A stretch of DNA of 64,000 nucleotides, from contig NZ_CP047027.1 in the NCBI RefSeq assembly GCF_009797025.1, positions 1,984,001 to 2,048,000 on the forward strand. The letters are read 5' to 3'. A program made the position numbers and the translations under genes. Below, piece after piece: positions 52,366-62,380 of the stretch; the stretch's first letter is position 1, and each line of letters starts with the position of its first letter. Below the pieces are notes generated by a model. It had not been told where the DNA came from. It did not search any database and saw only the letters and a list, made by a program, of their open reading frames with translations. The DNA comes from Cellulophaga sp. L1A9 (GTDB taxonomy: Bacteria > Bacteroidota > Bacteroidia > Flavobacteriales > Flavobacteriaceae).

Positions 52366-54429
52366 ATGAAAAAATTACTTATATCCTTAACAATGCTATT
52401 TCATTTTGCTAGCTATGCGCAAGAGATTAGTAGTCCTGGCAACAGTGTTGCTCAAAATATTACTGTTCCAATAGAAGCTGTAAATATTGAAATGCTCAAT
52501 TCTCTGAAAGAAGATAGCGAGAAATTAGATCTTCCAAATAATAGTAGGTTAGTACAAAAAGCAGACTACTATTTTAATAAGATGTGGTATGCTGAGGCCG
52601 CTGAAACTTATGAAAAGGTTCTGTCAGATAAGAATAATTACTCATCAATCTTGCTAAAAAAAATTGGTGATTCTTATTATTTCAATACGAATATGGAAAA
52701 GGCTTATTACTGGTATAATATTCTATATAATGAATACGAAAGTAAGATGACGGCAGATAATTACTTTAAGTATTCCCATACACTAAAAGGTAATGGTAAA
52801 TATAGTAAAGCTAAAAGGTTTATGCGTTTGTATGAAAAGATGCAAAAGGAAGATACTCAAAATACATATGCTTTTAATGCTCCAAGGGAAGAGGTTGCCT
52901 TAGATAAAATCATTAATGGTGATGCTCGTTTTACGATAGATAATGTGGCTATAAACTCTGAATATTCAGATTTTTCGCCTATGTTTTATGATAATGATAA
53001 GGTGGTATTTTCTTCTTCATTAGATTCATCGGTCTTTGTTACGCGCAAGTATAAATGGAATGATCAGCCGTTTTTAGATTTATATGTTTCTAAGATAAAC
53101 GAGGAGTCTGCAGATTTAAAAAGTGCTATTAAATTTTCCAAAAAGATAAATTCTAAATATCACGAGGCTTCTGTTACGTTTTCTCCAGATAATGAAACTA
53201 TGTACTTTACACGTAATAATTACGGTAAAAAGCTAAAGCGAGATAAAAATGGTGTTAATCACTTGAAAATCTATACGTCTGTTAAGGTTGGTGATGATTG
53301 GGCAGAACCTAAAGAACTTCCTTTTAATAGTGATAGTTATTCTACGGGGCATCCGGCCTTAAGTCCTGATGGTAAATTATTGTATTTCGTTTCTGATATG
53401 CCGGGGAGTTTAGGTGCTTCAGATATTTTTGTTGTTGATGTTTTGGAAGATGGTACTTATTCTACCCCTAGAAATTTAGGTCCTGAAATTAATACGGAGA
53501 AAAGAGAAATGTTTCCATTTGTTACAGACAAGAAAATTTACTTTTCATCAGATGGGCATGCCGGACTTGGTGGTCTAGATGTTTTTGAAGCTTCTTATGA
53601 CGTTGATGGTTTTCAGGAAGTTAAGAATGTAGGGGTTCCTGTAAACAGTAATAAAGATGATTTCTCTTATATTGTCAGTGAGGAGAGTCAGAAAGGATAT
53701 TTTGCTTCTAACCGTGCGGGTGGAAAAGGTGATGATGATATTTACTCCTTTCAACGTTTAGCGCTGGAAGAGGTAACCCATACAGCTATTGCTGGTGTGG
53801 TAACAGAATTGGTGACAGGTGATGTTATGCCTAAAGCTCTAGTGATGCTTTTGGACGAAAACAATATTAAGCTTAAGGAAGTAGAAACAGCTGAAGATGG
53901 TAGTTTTGTTTTTGAAGATCTTGACGGGAATAAGAAATATAGTATCAAAACAAATAGAAAAGAATTTTTTCAAGATGTTAAGGAGGTCATGACTACATTA
54001 AATGAAACAGAGATGGTTGATGTTTCATTGAAAAAGCTAAAAGAACTTATAGTAATTGATGACGGAATAAGAAAACTTAAGACAGATATGATTTATTTTG
54101 ATTTTGATAAATCATTTATTCGAGACGATGCTTCAAAAGAGTTAGATAAATTAGTTGAAGTAATGACGGAATACCCAGAAATGGTTATTAAAATAGAATC
54201 CCATACGGATAGTCGTGGTGCTAGTGAATATAATAGATACTTATCGGATAAGCGTGCGAAATCATCAAGAGATTATATCATATCTCAGGGTATTGATGCA
54301 GACCGTATAGAAAGTGCAATTGGGTATGGTGAGGATAGGTTATTAAATGATTGTGATGGTAGCGTTAAATGTACTCGTGAGAAGCATGAGTTAAACAGAC
54401 GATCAGAATTTATAATTGTAAAAATGTAA
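52366..54429 (+). CDS. OmpA family protein with TPR, PD40 and carboxypeptidase-regulatory domains
   Basis: A 687-residue envelope protein. A signal peptide (ending ASYAQ) leads to a TPR-like region (about 60-160), then a WD40-like PD40 propeller (about 190-465; FSPDNETMYFTRN, LSPDGKLLYFVSD, KIYFSSDGHAG), a carboxypeptidase-regulatory-like domain (about 475-560), and a C-terminal OmpA domain (about 575-687) with IESHTDSRGASEYNRYLSDK for peptidoglycan binding. Such proteins accompany PorP/SprF genes and probably tie the adhesin export complex to the cell wall. Related to PorE-like proteins, but not provably orthologous. Confidence 0.92.
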   Translation: MKKLLISLTMLFHFASYAQEISSPGNSVAQNITVPIEAVNIEMLNSLKEDSEKLDLPNNSRLVQKADYYFNKMWYAEAAETYEKVLSDKNNYSSILLKKIGDSYYFNTNMEKAYYWYNILYNEYESKMTADNYFKYSHTLKGNGKYSKAKRFMRLYEKMQKEDTQNTYAFNAPREEVALDKIINGDARFTIDNVAINSEYSDFSPMFYDNDKVVFSSSLDSSVFVTRKYKWNDQPFLDLYVSKINEESADLKSAIKFSKKINSKYHEASVTFSPDNETMYFTRNNYGKKLKRDKNGVNHLKIYTSVKVGDDWAEPKELPFNSDSYSTGHPALSPDGKLLYFVSDMPGSLGASDIFVVDVLEDGTYSTPRNLGPEINTEKREMFPFVTDKKIYFSSDGHAGLGGLDVFEASYDVDGFQEVKNVGVPVNSNKDDFSYIVSEESQKGYFASNRAGGKGDDDIYSFQRLALEEVTHTAIAGVVTELVTGDVMPKALVMLLDENNIKLKEVETAEDGSFVFEDLDGNKKYSIKTNRKEFFQDVKEVMTTLNETEMVDVSLKKLKELIVIDDGIRKLKTDMIYFDFDKSFIRDDASKELDKLVEVMTEYPEMVIKIESHTDSRGASEYNRYLSDKRAKSSRDYIISQGIDADRIESAIGYGEDRLLNDCDGSVKCTREKHELNRRSEFIIVKM

Positions 54430-54452
54430 TACAACTTAAAAATAGCGTAATT

Positions 54453-54485
54453 AAAAACCCAAGCAGTAATGCTTGGGTTTTTTTG
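54453..54485. terminator. Bidirectional terminator between the OmpA-family gene and sdhB
   Basis: A perfect hairpin with arms AAAAACCCAAGCA and TGCTTGGGTTTTT around GTAA, with T runs outside on both strands. It separates the convergent adhesin and sdh operons. Confidence 0.92.
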
Positions 54486-54505
54486 TATGTAAAAAAAAGC
54501 TTTTT

Positions 54506-55246
54506 TTAAACGTTCGCTTTTAATAATTCTCTGTTCATACGTGCAATGTTTTCTAAAGAAATTCCTTTAGGACATTCAACTTCACAAGCTCCAGTATTTG
54601 TACAGTTTCCAAAACCTTCTAAGTCCATTTGTGCAACCATGTTTTTAACACGATCTGTGGCTTCTACTTGGCCTTGTGGTAATAAAGCGTATTGAGATAC
54701 TTTTGCACCAACAAAAAGCATTGCAGAAGCATTTTTACAACTTGCTACACAAGCACCACAACCAATACAAGTAGCAGAATCCATAGCTTCATCGGCTGCA
54801 TGCTTAGAAATAGGAGTTCCGTTAGCGTCTTGAGTATTTCCAGATGTGTTTACAGAAATATAGCCACCCGCATGCTGTATACGGTCAAAAGCACTTCTAT
54901 CAACAACTAAATCTTTTATTACAGGAAAAGCTTTTGCTCTAAATGGCTCTATAGTAATAGTGTCTCCATCTTTGAACATACGCATGTGTAATTGACAAGT
55001 AGTTACACCTCTATCTGGTCCGTGTGCTTCGCCATTAATAAACATAGAACACATTCCGCAGATACCTTCACGACAATCATGATCAAAAGAAACAGGCTCT
55101 TCACCTTTATTGATTAATTGTTCGTTTAACACATCCATCATTTCTAAGAAAGACATGTGTTCAGATATCTCTGTCACTTTATAATCGACCATTTTACCCT
55201 TAGCTTGGGCATTTTTCTGTCTCCAAATTTTTAATGTCAGATTCAT
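54506..55246 (-). CDS. sdhB: Succinate dehydrogenase/fumarate reductase iron-sulfur subunit
   Basis: A 246-residue protein carrying three clusters. The N-terminal ferredoxin part has [18 protein letters not shown] and a later Cys in TTCQLH for [2Fe-2S]. The C-terminal part has [13 protein letters not shown] and [14 protein letters not shown] for the [4Fe-4S] and [3Fe-4S] centres. It passes electrons between SdhA flavin and the membrane quinone site. It ends the sdhCAB operon, 64 bp after sdhA. Confidence 0.96.
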   Translation of the reverse strand: MNLTLKIWRQKNAQAKGKMVDYKVTEISEHMSFLEMMDVLNEQLINKGEEPVSFDHDCREGICGMCSMFINGEAHGPDRGVTTCQLHMRMFKDGDTITIEPFRAKAFPVIKDLVVDRSAFDRIQHAGGYISVNTSGNTQDANGTPISKHAADEAMDSATCIGCGACVASCKNASAMLFVGAKVSQYALLPQGQVEATDRVKNMVAQMDLEGFGNCTNTGACEVECPKGISLENIARMNRELLKANV

Positions 55247-55310
55247 ATTTTAAGTATTGAGTAATGAGTATTATAGAGTGATAGGTATCACGTGTAATAG
55301 CTCAATACTA

Positions 55311-57326
55311 TTATTTATAACTTCTTTGTTTTAATTCTATCTCTTTGAACTCTAACTGCTCTTTATGTAAAACAGCATCAGAGGGCTCGCCTTTAAATTC
55401 CCAAGCAGAAACAAATGCAAAATCTTTGTCATTACGTTTCGCTTCTCCTTTTTGTTCGCCATCTAGTTCAACGGACTCTTCTCTAAAGTGTCCACCACAA
55501 GATTCGTCTCTCTCAAGCGCATCTTTAGCAAATAACTCTCCTAATTCTAAGAAGTCAGCCACACGACCAGCTTTTTCAAGTTCGGCATTTAGTTCGTCTG
55601 ATGTTCCAGGAACACTTACGTTTTTATAGAAATCTTCACGTAAAGCTTTAATTTCTGCCATGGCTTCTGTTAAACCTGCAGCGTTACGAGACATTCCACA
55701 TTTATCCCACATGATTTTACCTAATTTCTTATGGTAATAATCAACAGAGTGAGACCCTTTATTATTGATAAAGAAATCAATTTTATCGGTTACAGATTTT
55801 TCCGCTTCATCGAACTCAGGAGTATTCGTTGGAATTTTTCCTGTTCTAATTTCGTGAGAAAGATAATCGCCAATCGTGTATGGCAATACAAAATATCCAT
55901 CGGCCAGACCTTGCATTAAGGCAGAAGCTCCAAGTCTGTTTGCACCGTGATCAGAGAAGTTAGCTTCACCAATACAGTATAAACCTTGAACAGTAGTCAT
56001 TAAGTTGTAATCTACCCAAACACCACCCATAGTATAGTGAACAGCAGGGTAAATCATCATTGGTGTTTTGTACGGATCTTGATCTACGATTTTTTCGTAC
56101 ATCTGGAAAAGGTTTCCGTATTTAGCTTTTACAATAGCTGCACCTAATTCATATAATTTTTCAGCAGAAGCATTTTCAATATTATGGATTTTTGCTTGCT
56201 CAACACCATAACGTTGTATGGCAGTTGCAAAATCTAAATAAACAGCTTCGCCAGTTGCATTTACGCCATATCCAGCATCACAACGTTCTTTCGCAGCTCT
56301 TGATGCCACATCACGTGGTACCAAGTTACCAAACGCTGGGTAACGACGCTCTAAGTAGTAATCTCTTTGGTCTTCAGATAAATCTGTTGGCTTTTTCTTT
56401 CCTTCGCGAATTGCCATTACATCCTCTAAATTTTTAGGAACCCAAATACGACCATCATTACGTAATGACTCCGACATTAAGGTTAATTTAGATTGATAAT
56501 CACCAGAACGTGGAATACACGTTGGGTGAATTTGCGTATAACAAGGGTTTGCAAAAAATGCTCCTTTTTTGTGTATTTTCCAAGCTGCGGTAGCGTTAGA
56601 TCCCATTGCATTGGTAGATAAGAAATATACATTTCCGTATCCTCCAGAAGCAATAACAACCGCATGTGCAGAGTGGCGTTCTATTTTTCCTGTAACTAAG
56701 TCACGTGCAATAATACCTCTTGCTTTACCGTCAACCTTAACAACATCTAGCATTTCATGACGGTTGAACGGGGTAATTTTACCACGTGCAATTTGTCTAT
56801 TCATTGCAGAATATGCCCCTAATAATAATTGTTGTCCAGTTTGTCCTTTTGCATAAAAAGTACGAGAAACTAATACACCACCAAAGGAACGGTTGTCTAA
56901 TAATCCACCATAATCACGTGCAAACGGAACTCCTTGTGCAACACATTGGTCAATGATATTTCCAGAAACTTCTGCTAATCGGTACACGTTAGCTTCACGA
57001 GAACGGTAATCTCCACCTTTTACCGTGTCATAAAATAAACGGTAGGTAGAATCGCCATCTCCTTGATAGTTTTTTGCTGCGTTAATACCTCCTTGTGCAG
57101 CAATTGAGTGTGCTCTACGTGGAGAATCTTGGTAACAAAATGTTTTAACGTTATAGCCAAGCTCTGCTAAAGTAGCAGCGGCAGAACCACCAGCTAAACC
57201 CGTTCCAACAACAATAACATCAATATTACGCTTGTTTGCAGGGTTAACTAAATCAATATGATTTTTATAATCGGTCCATTTATCCTTTAATGAGCCTTTT
57301 GGTACTTTTGAGTCTAATACAGACAT
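55311..57326 (-). CDS. sdhA: Succinate dehydrogenase/fumarate reductase flavoprotein subunit
   Basis: A 671-residue enzyme that interconverts succinate and fumarate. It has the FAD-binding [21 protein letters not shown], the histidine for covalent FAD in [10 protein letters not shown], substrate residues in HPTCIPRSG and [12 protein letters not shown], and [13 protein letters not shown]. Length and insertions match the Bacteroidota type-B enzyme related to Bacteroides FrdA. It lies between sdhC (11 bp) and sdhB. Confidence 0.97.
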   Translation of the reverse strand: MSVLDSKVPKGSLKDKWTDYKNHIDLVNPANKRNIDVIVVGTGLAGGSAAATLAELGYNVKTFCYQDSPRRAHSIAAQGGINAAKNYQGDGDSTYRLFYDTVKGGDYRSREANVYRLAEVSGNIIDQCVAQGVPFARDYGGLLDNRSFGGVLVSRTFYAKGQTGQQLLLGAYSAMNRQIARGKITPFNRHEMLDVVKVDGKARGIIARDLVTGKIERHSAHAVVIASGGYGNVYFLSTNAMGSNATAAWKIHKKGAFFANPCYTQIHPTCIPRSGDYQSKLTLMSESLRNDGRIWVPKNLEDVMAIREGKKKPTDLSEDQRDYYLERRYPAFGNLVPRDVASRAAKERCDAGYGVNATGEAVYLDFATAIQRYGVEQAKIHNIENASAEKLYELGAAIVKAKYGNLFQMYEKIVDQDPYKTPMMIYPAVHYTMGGVWVDYNLMTTVQGLYCIGEANFSDHGANRLGASALMQGLADGYFVLPYTIGDYLSHEIRTGKIPTNTPEFDEAEKSVTDKIDFFINNKGSHSVDYYHKKLGKIMWDKCGMSRNAAGLTEAMAEIKALREDFYKNVSVPGTSDELNAELEKAGRVADFLELGELFAKDALERDESCGGHFREESVELDGEQKGEAKRNDKDFAFVSAWEFKGEPSDAVLHKEQLEFKEIELKQRSYK

Positions 57327-57337
57327 AAGTAATAGTA

Positions 57338-58015
57338 TTAATGATTAAAATGATGAAAAAGGGCAATTATTATAAATCCTAAAGGAATTATAATAGCATA
57401 CGCTTTACCGAAAATTTGTAATTTTTCTTTTCTCATAGACGAAACACCTGCAGATTGGAATGCAGAACTGAAACCGTGCATAAGGTGTAACGATAAAAAT
57501 ACAAATGCAATAACATAAGCGCCAACCCTTAGTGGATTCACGAACTTATGCGTTAATTCTTCATAATAACGGAAACCTTCACCATCTGCTAATAATCCAG
57601 ACATATCGCCTTGAATATATTTAGTATTAATTTCTGGAAGCCAGAAATCAATAAAGTGAAGCACTAAAAAGGCTAAAATAGCCAATCCGCTATAAATCAT
57701 GTTTCTACTCATCCAGCTAGAATTAGCTGCTCCATTATTCTTAGCGTATTTTGCTACTCTAGCATTTCTGTTTTTAATTTCTAAAATGAAACCCATTATA
57801 AAATGGTACATCACTCCAAAAATTAAAATTGGTTGCAATAGATATTGTACCGCCCAGAATGTTCCCATAAAATGAGATGCTTCATTAAATGCATCTGGAC
57901 TAAAAACCGATAAAATATTAATTGCAAAATGCTGAAGTAGAAAAAACATTAAGAAGAAAGCAGAAAGTGCCATGGCATACTTTCTACCAATCGAAGATTT
58001 GAAAAATCCGCTCAT
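57338..58015 (-). CDS. sdhC: Succinate dehydrogenase cytochrome b subunit (type B)
   Basis: A 225-residue membrane anchor with five transmembrane helices and no separate SdhD, typical of type-B di-heme enzymes. Likely heme-ligand histidines lie in [22 protein letters not shown] and SLHLMHGF. It binds quinone and links the soluble SdhA/SdhB to the menaquinone pool. It is the first gene of sdhCAB and has a clear promoter just upstream. Confidence 0.95.
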   Translation of the reverse strand: MSGFFKSSIGRKYAMALSAFFLMFFLLQHFAINILSVFSPDAFNEASHFMGTFWAVQYLLQPILIFGVMYHFIMGFILEIKNRNARVAKYAKNNGAANSSWMSRNMIYSGLAILAFLVLHFIDFWLPEINTKYIQGDMSGLLADGEGFRYYEELTHKFVNPLRVGAYVIAFVFLSLHLMHGFSSAFQSAGVSSMRKEKLQIFGKAYAIIIPLGFIIIALFHHFNH

Positions 58016-58557
58016 TAGTTGTTAGTTTTTTTTACAAATTTACAGTACTGACAAGTTATTAACAAACTTTACTAATAAATCCTACTCTTATTTAGAATCA
58101 GAATAAGTAATTGGTTGACCACTTTGGAGATTTATTACTAAATGCTACTAAAACGTTTGAAATTTATGCTTCGCAACGAAAATCTTCTTCCAAAAAACAA
58201 AGCGAATAATCTATTGCAGGTTTTTTAATTGCTTAATTTGATGCGCAAGAGGTGTTTTTAAGGATAAAATTTACACTAAAACCAATTTTGAATTTAAGAT
58301 ATAGGATTTCAAAGTTAAAAAAACAAATTTGGGTCGTCTGTTTGGTTGTTTGACTATTTGCAATTAAAGTTGGGTAGAATCAATTGACCTTAATTTTAAT
58401 TCCTATAAATCAGAAAAAACAGTAAGTATAGTTATTAAAAACCTTTTCTATTAATGGCGAACGAATAGCAAGAGAAAATTAACTTTTGCCTACTATTTTT
58501 CTCAAAATTAAAAAGTAGACTTACCTGCGCGAGTACCGCTCTTGCCTATACAGCAAA
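58016..58557. other. Intergenic region, sdh promoter only
   Basis: Apart from the sdhC promoter (58035-58066) I see no supported gene, hairpin or repeat in this 542-bp stretch. Short open frames are present (for example about 20 codons from 58169), but none has family likeness. It could include a decayed gene or the leader of an unseen small RNA. Confidence 0.4.
58035..58066 (-). promoter_or_regulatory. Promoter of the sdhCAB operon
   Basis: On the minus strand TTTG (58066-58063) is followed after exactly 20 bp by TAAATTTG (58042-58035), a near-ideal Bacteroidota promoter. The ATG is 20 bases further on, so the leader is short. Confidence 0.75.
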
Positions 58558-58944
58558 TCACTCCAAATCTTTCAATTGAATAGACAATGCTTTGGTTGAT
58601 AGTTGCACTTCTATAAATGACAAGATAAGCGAGGTCATTAAGGCTAAAAGGCTTATTCCGAAAACTAGTTTTGCCCAAAAATCTAGTTGAACATAAATTA
58701 AAAACATGCTAATTACTGCTAAAAGGAAGCTGAAAATAGCCACTGCTTGCATGTTTTTAATGATCACTAGACGTTTTCTAAGTTTTTGAACTTGTAAACT
58801 AACAGATGATGATGCCGTTTCTTGATATTTTTGATGCAGTTGTCTTATCAACGCAGCAATGGCTAAATACCGTGCGTTGTATGCTAGCATGGTTAGTGAA
58901 ATTGCTGGGAAAAGTAAAGCAGGAATACCTAATGTTAAATCCAT
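58558..58944 (-). CDS. DUF2721 family membrane protein
   Basis: A 128-residue protein with three hydrophobic segments: GIPALLFPAISLTMLAYNARYLAIAALIR at the start, then AVAIFSFLLAVISMFLIYV and FGISLLALMTSLILSFIEV. The first segment with its Asn-Arg pair is typical of DUF2721. The function is unknown. It follows the cupin gene by ten bases in the same direction and probably shares its transcript with the propeller protein upstream. Confidence 0.8.
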   Translation of the reverse strand: MDLTLGIPALLFPAISLTMLAYNARYLAIAALIRQLHQKYQETASSSVSLQVQKLRKRLVIIKNMQAVAIFSFLLAVISMFLIYVQLDFWAKLVFGISLLALMTSLILSFIEVQLSTKALSIQLKDLE

Positions 58945-58954
58945 AATTCAATAA

Positions 58955-59293
58955 TTAATCGGTGGCGACTCCAAAATATAGCCATTCTACATTTTCGTCA
59001 AAAGGATTGTGTTGTGCATGAATTTCACCAGGTTCAATAGTGATGCAGTCTCCTTTTTCTACGATGAACTTTTTAGAATTTACTGTAAATTCTGCTTTAC
59101 CACTTTGAATGTAGAATACTTCAAACATGGTATCGTGTTTGTGTAATTCTACAGACTGTCCTGGTGTAAATACGGCACTACCATACATCATAAGCTGAGG
59201 AATTTCTCCCTTAGCTATAAATACTTTCTTTTTGATTTCTGTATTATGAGAAACGCCAAGTTCTGGTAGTGCCGTAGTTTTAGATATTTTCAT
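58955..59293 (-). CDS. Cupin domain protein
   Basis: A 112-residue single-domain cupin. Motif 1 is GQSVELHKHDTMFEVFYIQSG (two histidines and a glutamate for metal), and motif 2 is PGEIHAQHNP with another histidine. Such proteins bind small molecules or act as isomerases or dioxygenases; the role here is open. It lies 12 bp after the large Asp-box protein and 10 bp before DUF2721. Confidence 0.85.
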   Translation of the reverse strand: MKISKTTALPELGVSHNTEIKKKVFIAKGEIPQLMMYGSAVFTPGQSVELHKHDTMFEVFYIQSGKAEFTVNSKKFIVEKGDCITIEPGEIHAQHNPFDENVEWLYFGVATD

Positions 59294-59305
59294 TTCTGTT
59301 GTTTA

Positions 59306-62152
59306 CTATTCAATCTCGAAAGCAATTACTTCTTTTATCCCTTTCCCCGTTAACTTAACAGTGTATTTTCCTTTTGGCAAATATGTTTTACCATTATTGG
59401 CTTCTTTTAATTCGGTTTTCACCTTCTTTAGATATGCTGATTTTCCAGATTTAGAAAACGCTAAATCGTAAGACAATAGATTAAACCCTTTATCTGTTTG
59501 TATTGAAGTGTTGCTTACTTCTACACCATTGCTTGCAAGTATGCTCGCTTCTAAGGTTTCTGGAGTATTTGTGAAAAAACTAAGATCTAAACCTGGTGTT
59601 TGTGGTTCGCCCCAAGTACTCCAAGAAGATCCCCATCTAGTAGAATACTTAATATTTTCTGGCTGAAAAACATGTATCTCTTTAAGGAGTATCTCAGAAG
59701 TCATTTTCTGTAAATTACTAATATCGGCCTTATAAATACTACGCCCGTGAGTACCTACGATTAAATGTTTTGCTTCGGGTTGAATGACTAAATCGTGAAT
59801 CGCAACATTGGGGATGTCGTTTTGAAAAACTTCCCAAGATTCACCTCTGTTTAAGGATATATATAAGCCATTGTCTGTTCCAACAAATAATAAATTTTCG
59901 TTTTCAGGGTCTTCTATAATAACATTTACAGGAGAAGAAGGGATATTATTGGCAATGTCTTGCCATGTTTTTCCAAAATCGTCACTTACGTAAATATAAG
60001 CCTCAAAATCATCACTTCGGTATCCATTTAAAGTGGCGTAAATGCGTTCTTTTTTATGTTTGGAAGCGAGGACTCGTGTCACCCAAAGGTTTTTTGGTAA
60101 TGAGTTAGCGATGTTATCCCAGCTACCGCCACCATTTTGTGTCATATATACCAAACCATCGTCACTACCCGTATAGATTAAGCCGAATTTAAATGGAGAT
60201 TCTGATAGGGTAGTTAAAGTTCCAAAAGCTACATTGCCTTCTTTGCCTCCGTTGGTTAAATCTGTAGATATGGTTTCCCAATCTGTTCCTTGGTTTAGGG
60301 ACCTATGTAATTTATTGCCTCCTAAGTAAAGTATGTCTTGATTGTGAGAAGATAGTAGAATAGGAGTTTGCCAATTAAAACGGTAAGGTGTTTCTCCCAA
60401 TTCGTGTTTAGGCTGAATATAATCTCGTTTTTTGTTTTCTAAATCTAAACGAAAGTAGTTTCCAAACTGAAAACCAGTATATATAATATTCGCATTCCGG
60501 TTATCTATTTGAACTTGCATACCGTCTCCACCCAAAATAGATTTCCAAGGATAATCTCCAGTTTGATGCCAAGCTGTGCTTTCTTCTGCTGTATTCGGAC
60601 CTTTCCAGACGCCATTGTCTTGAAGACCGCCATAGATATTATAGGGTTTTTCGTTATCGACATTAATAGCATAGAATTGGCCCACGGCAGGAGTGTTGCT
60701 TTTAATCCAATTGGCGCCATCATCGTAGGAGATATTTACGCCACCATCATTTCCATTTATTAAATGACCAGACATTTTAGGGTTTACCCATAATGCATGA
60801 TGATCCGCATGAACATTATCACCATTAATAGAAATATAGGTTTTTCCGCCATCATCGGACCTGATGATAGGTACTCCAGCAAGATAGATTTTATCAACAT
60901 TGCTAGGGTCTACATTTATTTGAGCAAAGTAATATCCATAGCTGTAAAACAAATCATCTATGTAATTTTCGTTTTGTTTTTCCCATGTAATTCCTCCATC
61001 ATTACTTCTGTAGACTTCTGCGCCAATTACTGGGGTATCAAAAAGCATGGAGTTGGCGTCTTCTAAATATTTCGCTAAATCTATTGGTTTTACACTTCCG
61101 CTACGCACCAATTGTTTTACATTATCTGCTCGGTATTTTTCTTGAAAACCATTAGTTTTCAGGTACTCGTTTAGTTTTTTGTCTTCTATTTTTAAAAGAT
61201 CGTCGGCGGTCATCGACTTAAAATCTTCTTTCGTTAATCCCTCAGATTTTTTTAATGATGCTAATTTTTCTCTTCTAGATTGGTTGTCATGAACAGCATA
61301 AACGGTATTTTCATCAAAAACAGCTAGACCAATTCTGCCGACACCTTCGCCAGTAGGAAAGCCGCTTGTAGGTGTAGTTACTTTTGTCCAAGTAGTACCT
61401 GCGTCGGTACTTTTGTAAATTCCTGAACCATTGCCATTCCCTATGAAATCCCATGCCTTTCTACCTTTTTCCCATGTGGCCGCGTACATGATGTTAAAAT
61501 TATTAGGAGCAAAAGCAACATCTATAACACCTGTCGTAGTATTAACAAATAGGGTTTTTTTCCAGGATTTACCGCCATCTGTTGTTTTGTAAATTCCACG
61601 TTCTTCATTGTCAGAATACAAATGACCGGTAGCGCCAACAATTACATCGTCTGCATTGTTAGGGTTTATAAGTATTCTTCCGATATGTTGAGAATCTAAT
61701 AAGCCAGCATTTTCCCATGTTTTTCCTTGATCTGTAGATTTTAAGATACCAATTCCGGCATAAGAAGATCTGGAAGCGTTATTTTCTCCAGTACCTACCC
61801 AGATAATACCATTATTCCAGTCTACAGCAATATCACCTACATTTTGAGTGGGAGCATTGTCTAAAATAGGAATAAAGGTGGTGCCATTGTTCTTCGTGTG
61901 CCAAACGCCTCCAGAGGCATAACCTACGTAAAATTCTGTAGGGTTTTTGGGGTTCACATCAACATCTACGACGCGCCCACTCATTACAGTAGGGCCTACA
62001 TTGGTAAAAGGTATGTTTTTTACAATGGAACTATTTGTTAATTGTTCTTTTTGGCGCAATGCATTTGCAATATCTTCTGAGCTTGAAGGAGCGTTTTGTG
62101 CAAAAATAAACGTAGCAGAAAGGAATAGGGGTAAGCCTAAAAATTTGTTCAT
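59306..62152 (-). CDS. Secreted Asp-box (BNR/VPS10-like) beta-propeller protein
   Basis: A 948-residue exported protein. A signal peptide starts at ATG 62152 (MNKFLGLPLFLSATFIFAQ); the in-frame ATG at 62176 would only add eight residues. At least ten Asp-box motifs (Ser/Thr-x-Asp-x-Gly-x-Thr-Trp, such as STDQGKTW, TTDGGKSW, SDDFGKTW) are spread over about 100-790, which indicates two large propellers of the sortilin/VPS10 or sialidase-like type. A beta-rich tail follows. A glycosidase active site is not evident, so the common label glycosyl hydrolase is unproven. The central stretch 300-360 is charged and helical, an insertion between blades. Confidence 0.88.
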   Translation of the reverse strand: MNKFLGLPLFLSATFIFAQNAPSSSEDIANALRQKEQLTNSSIVKNIPFTNVGPTVMSGRVVDVDVNPKNPTEFYVGYASGGVWHTKNNGTTFIPILDNAPTQNVGDIAVDWNNGIIWVGTGENNASRSSYAGIGILKSTDQGKTWENAGLLDSQHIGRILINPNNADDVIVGATGHLYSDNEERGIYKTTDGGKSWKKTLFVNTTTGVIDVAFAPNNFNIMYAATWEKGRKAWDFIGNGNGSGIYKSTDAGTTWTKVTTPTSGFPTGEGVGRIGLAVFDENTVYAVHDNQSRREKLASLKKSEGLTKEDFKSMTADDLLKIEDKKLNEYLKTNGFQEKYRADNVKQLVRSGSVKPIDLAKYLEDANSMLFDTPVIGAEVYRSNDGGITWEKQNENYIDDLFYSYGYYFAQINVDPSNVDKIYLAGVPIIRSDDGGKTYISINGDNVHADHHALWVNPKMSGHLINGNDGGVNISYDDGANWIKSNTPAVGQFYAINVDNEKPYNIYGGLQDNGVWKGPNTAEESTAWHQTGDYPWKSILGGDGMQVQIDNRNANIIYTGFQFGNYFRLDLENKKRDYIQPKHELGETPYRFNWQTPILLSSHNQDILYLGGNKLHRSLNQGTDWETISTDLTNGGKEGNVAFGTLTTLSESPFKFGLIYTGSDDGLVYMTQNGGGSWDNIANSLPKNLWVTRVLASKHKKERIYATLNGYRSDDFEAYIYVSDDFGKTWQDIANNIPSSPVNVIIEDPENENLLFVGTDNGLYISLNRGESWEVFQNDIPNVAIHDLVIQPEAKHLIVGTHGRSIYKADISNLQKMTSEILLKEIHVFQPENIKYSTRWGSSWSTWGEPQTPGLDLSFFTNTPETLEASILASNGVEVSNTSIQTDKGFNLLSYDLAFSKSGKSAYLKKVKTELKEANNGKTYLPKGKYTVKLTGKGIKEVIAFEIE

Positions 62153-62380
62153 AATGTGTTGGTTGTAATTAGTCATCGGAAAGTTAAGAAATCTAGCGTA
62201 AAGATTACAAGGACTTGACTTTAAATGAGAAAATATTACCTTTCTATTAACAGGGGCTTGTGTGTATTAATTCTTACTTTTGAAGTGATTAAAAGTTATA
62301 GGCGTTTTAATTCGCAATTCTTACGATTTATATGTCGCGGCAATGTATAGCTGATTTTAATAAAAAAATATCTTTTACAA

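Noticed and set aside
58080..58557. Possible small genes upstream of sdhC
   Set aside because: Only very short frames without signal peptide, motif or conserved look; no ribosome-binding or promoter support.
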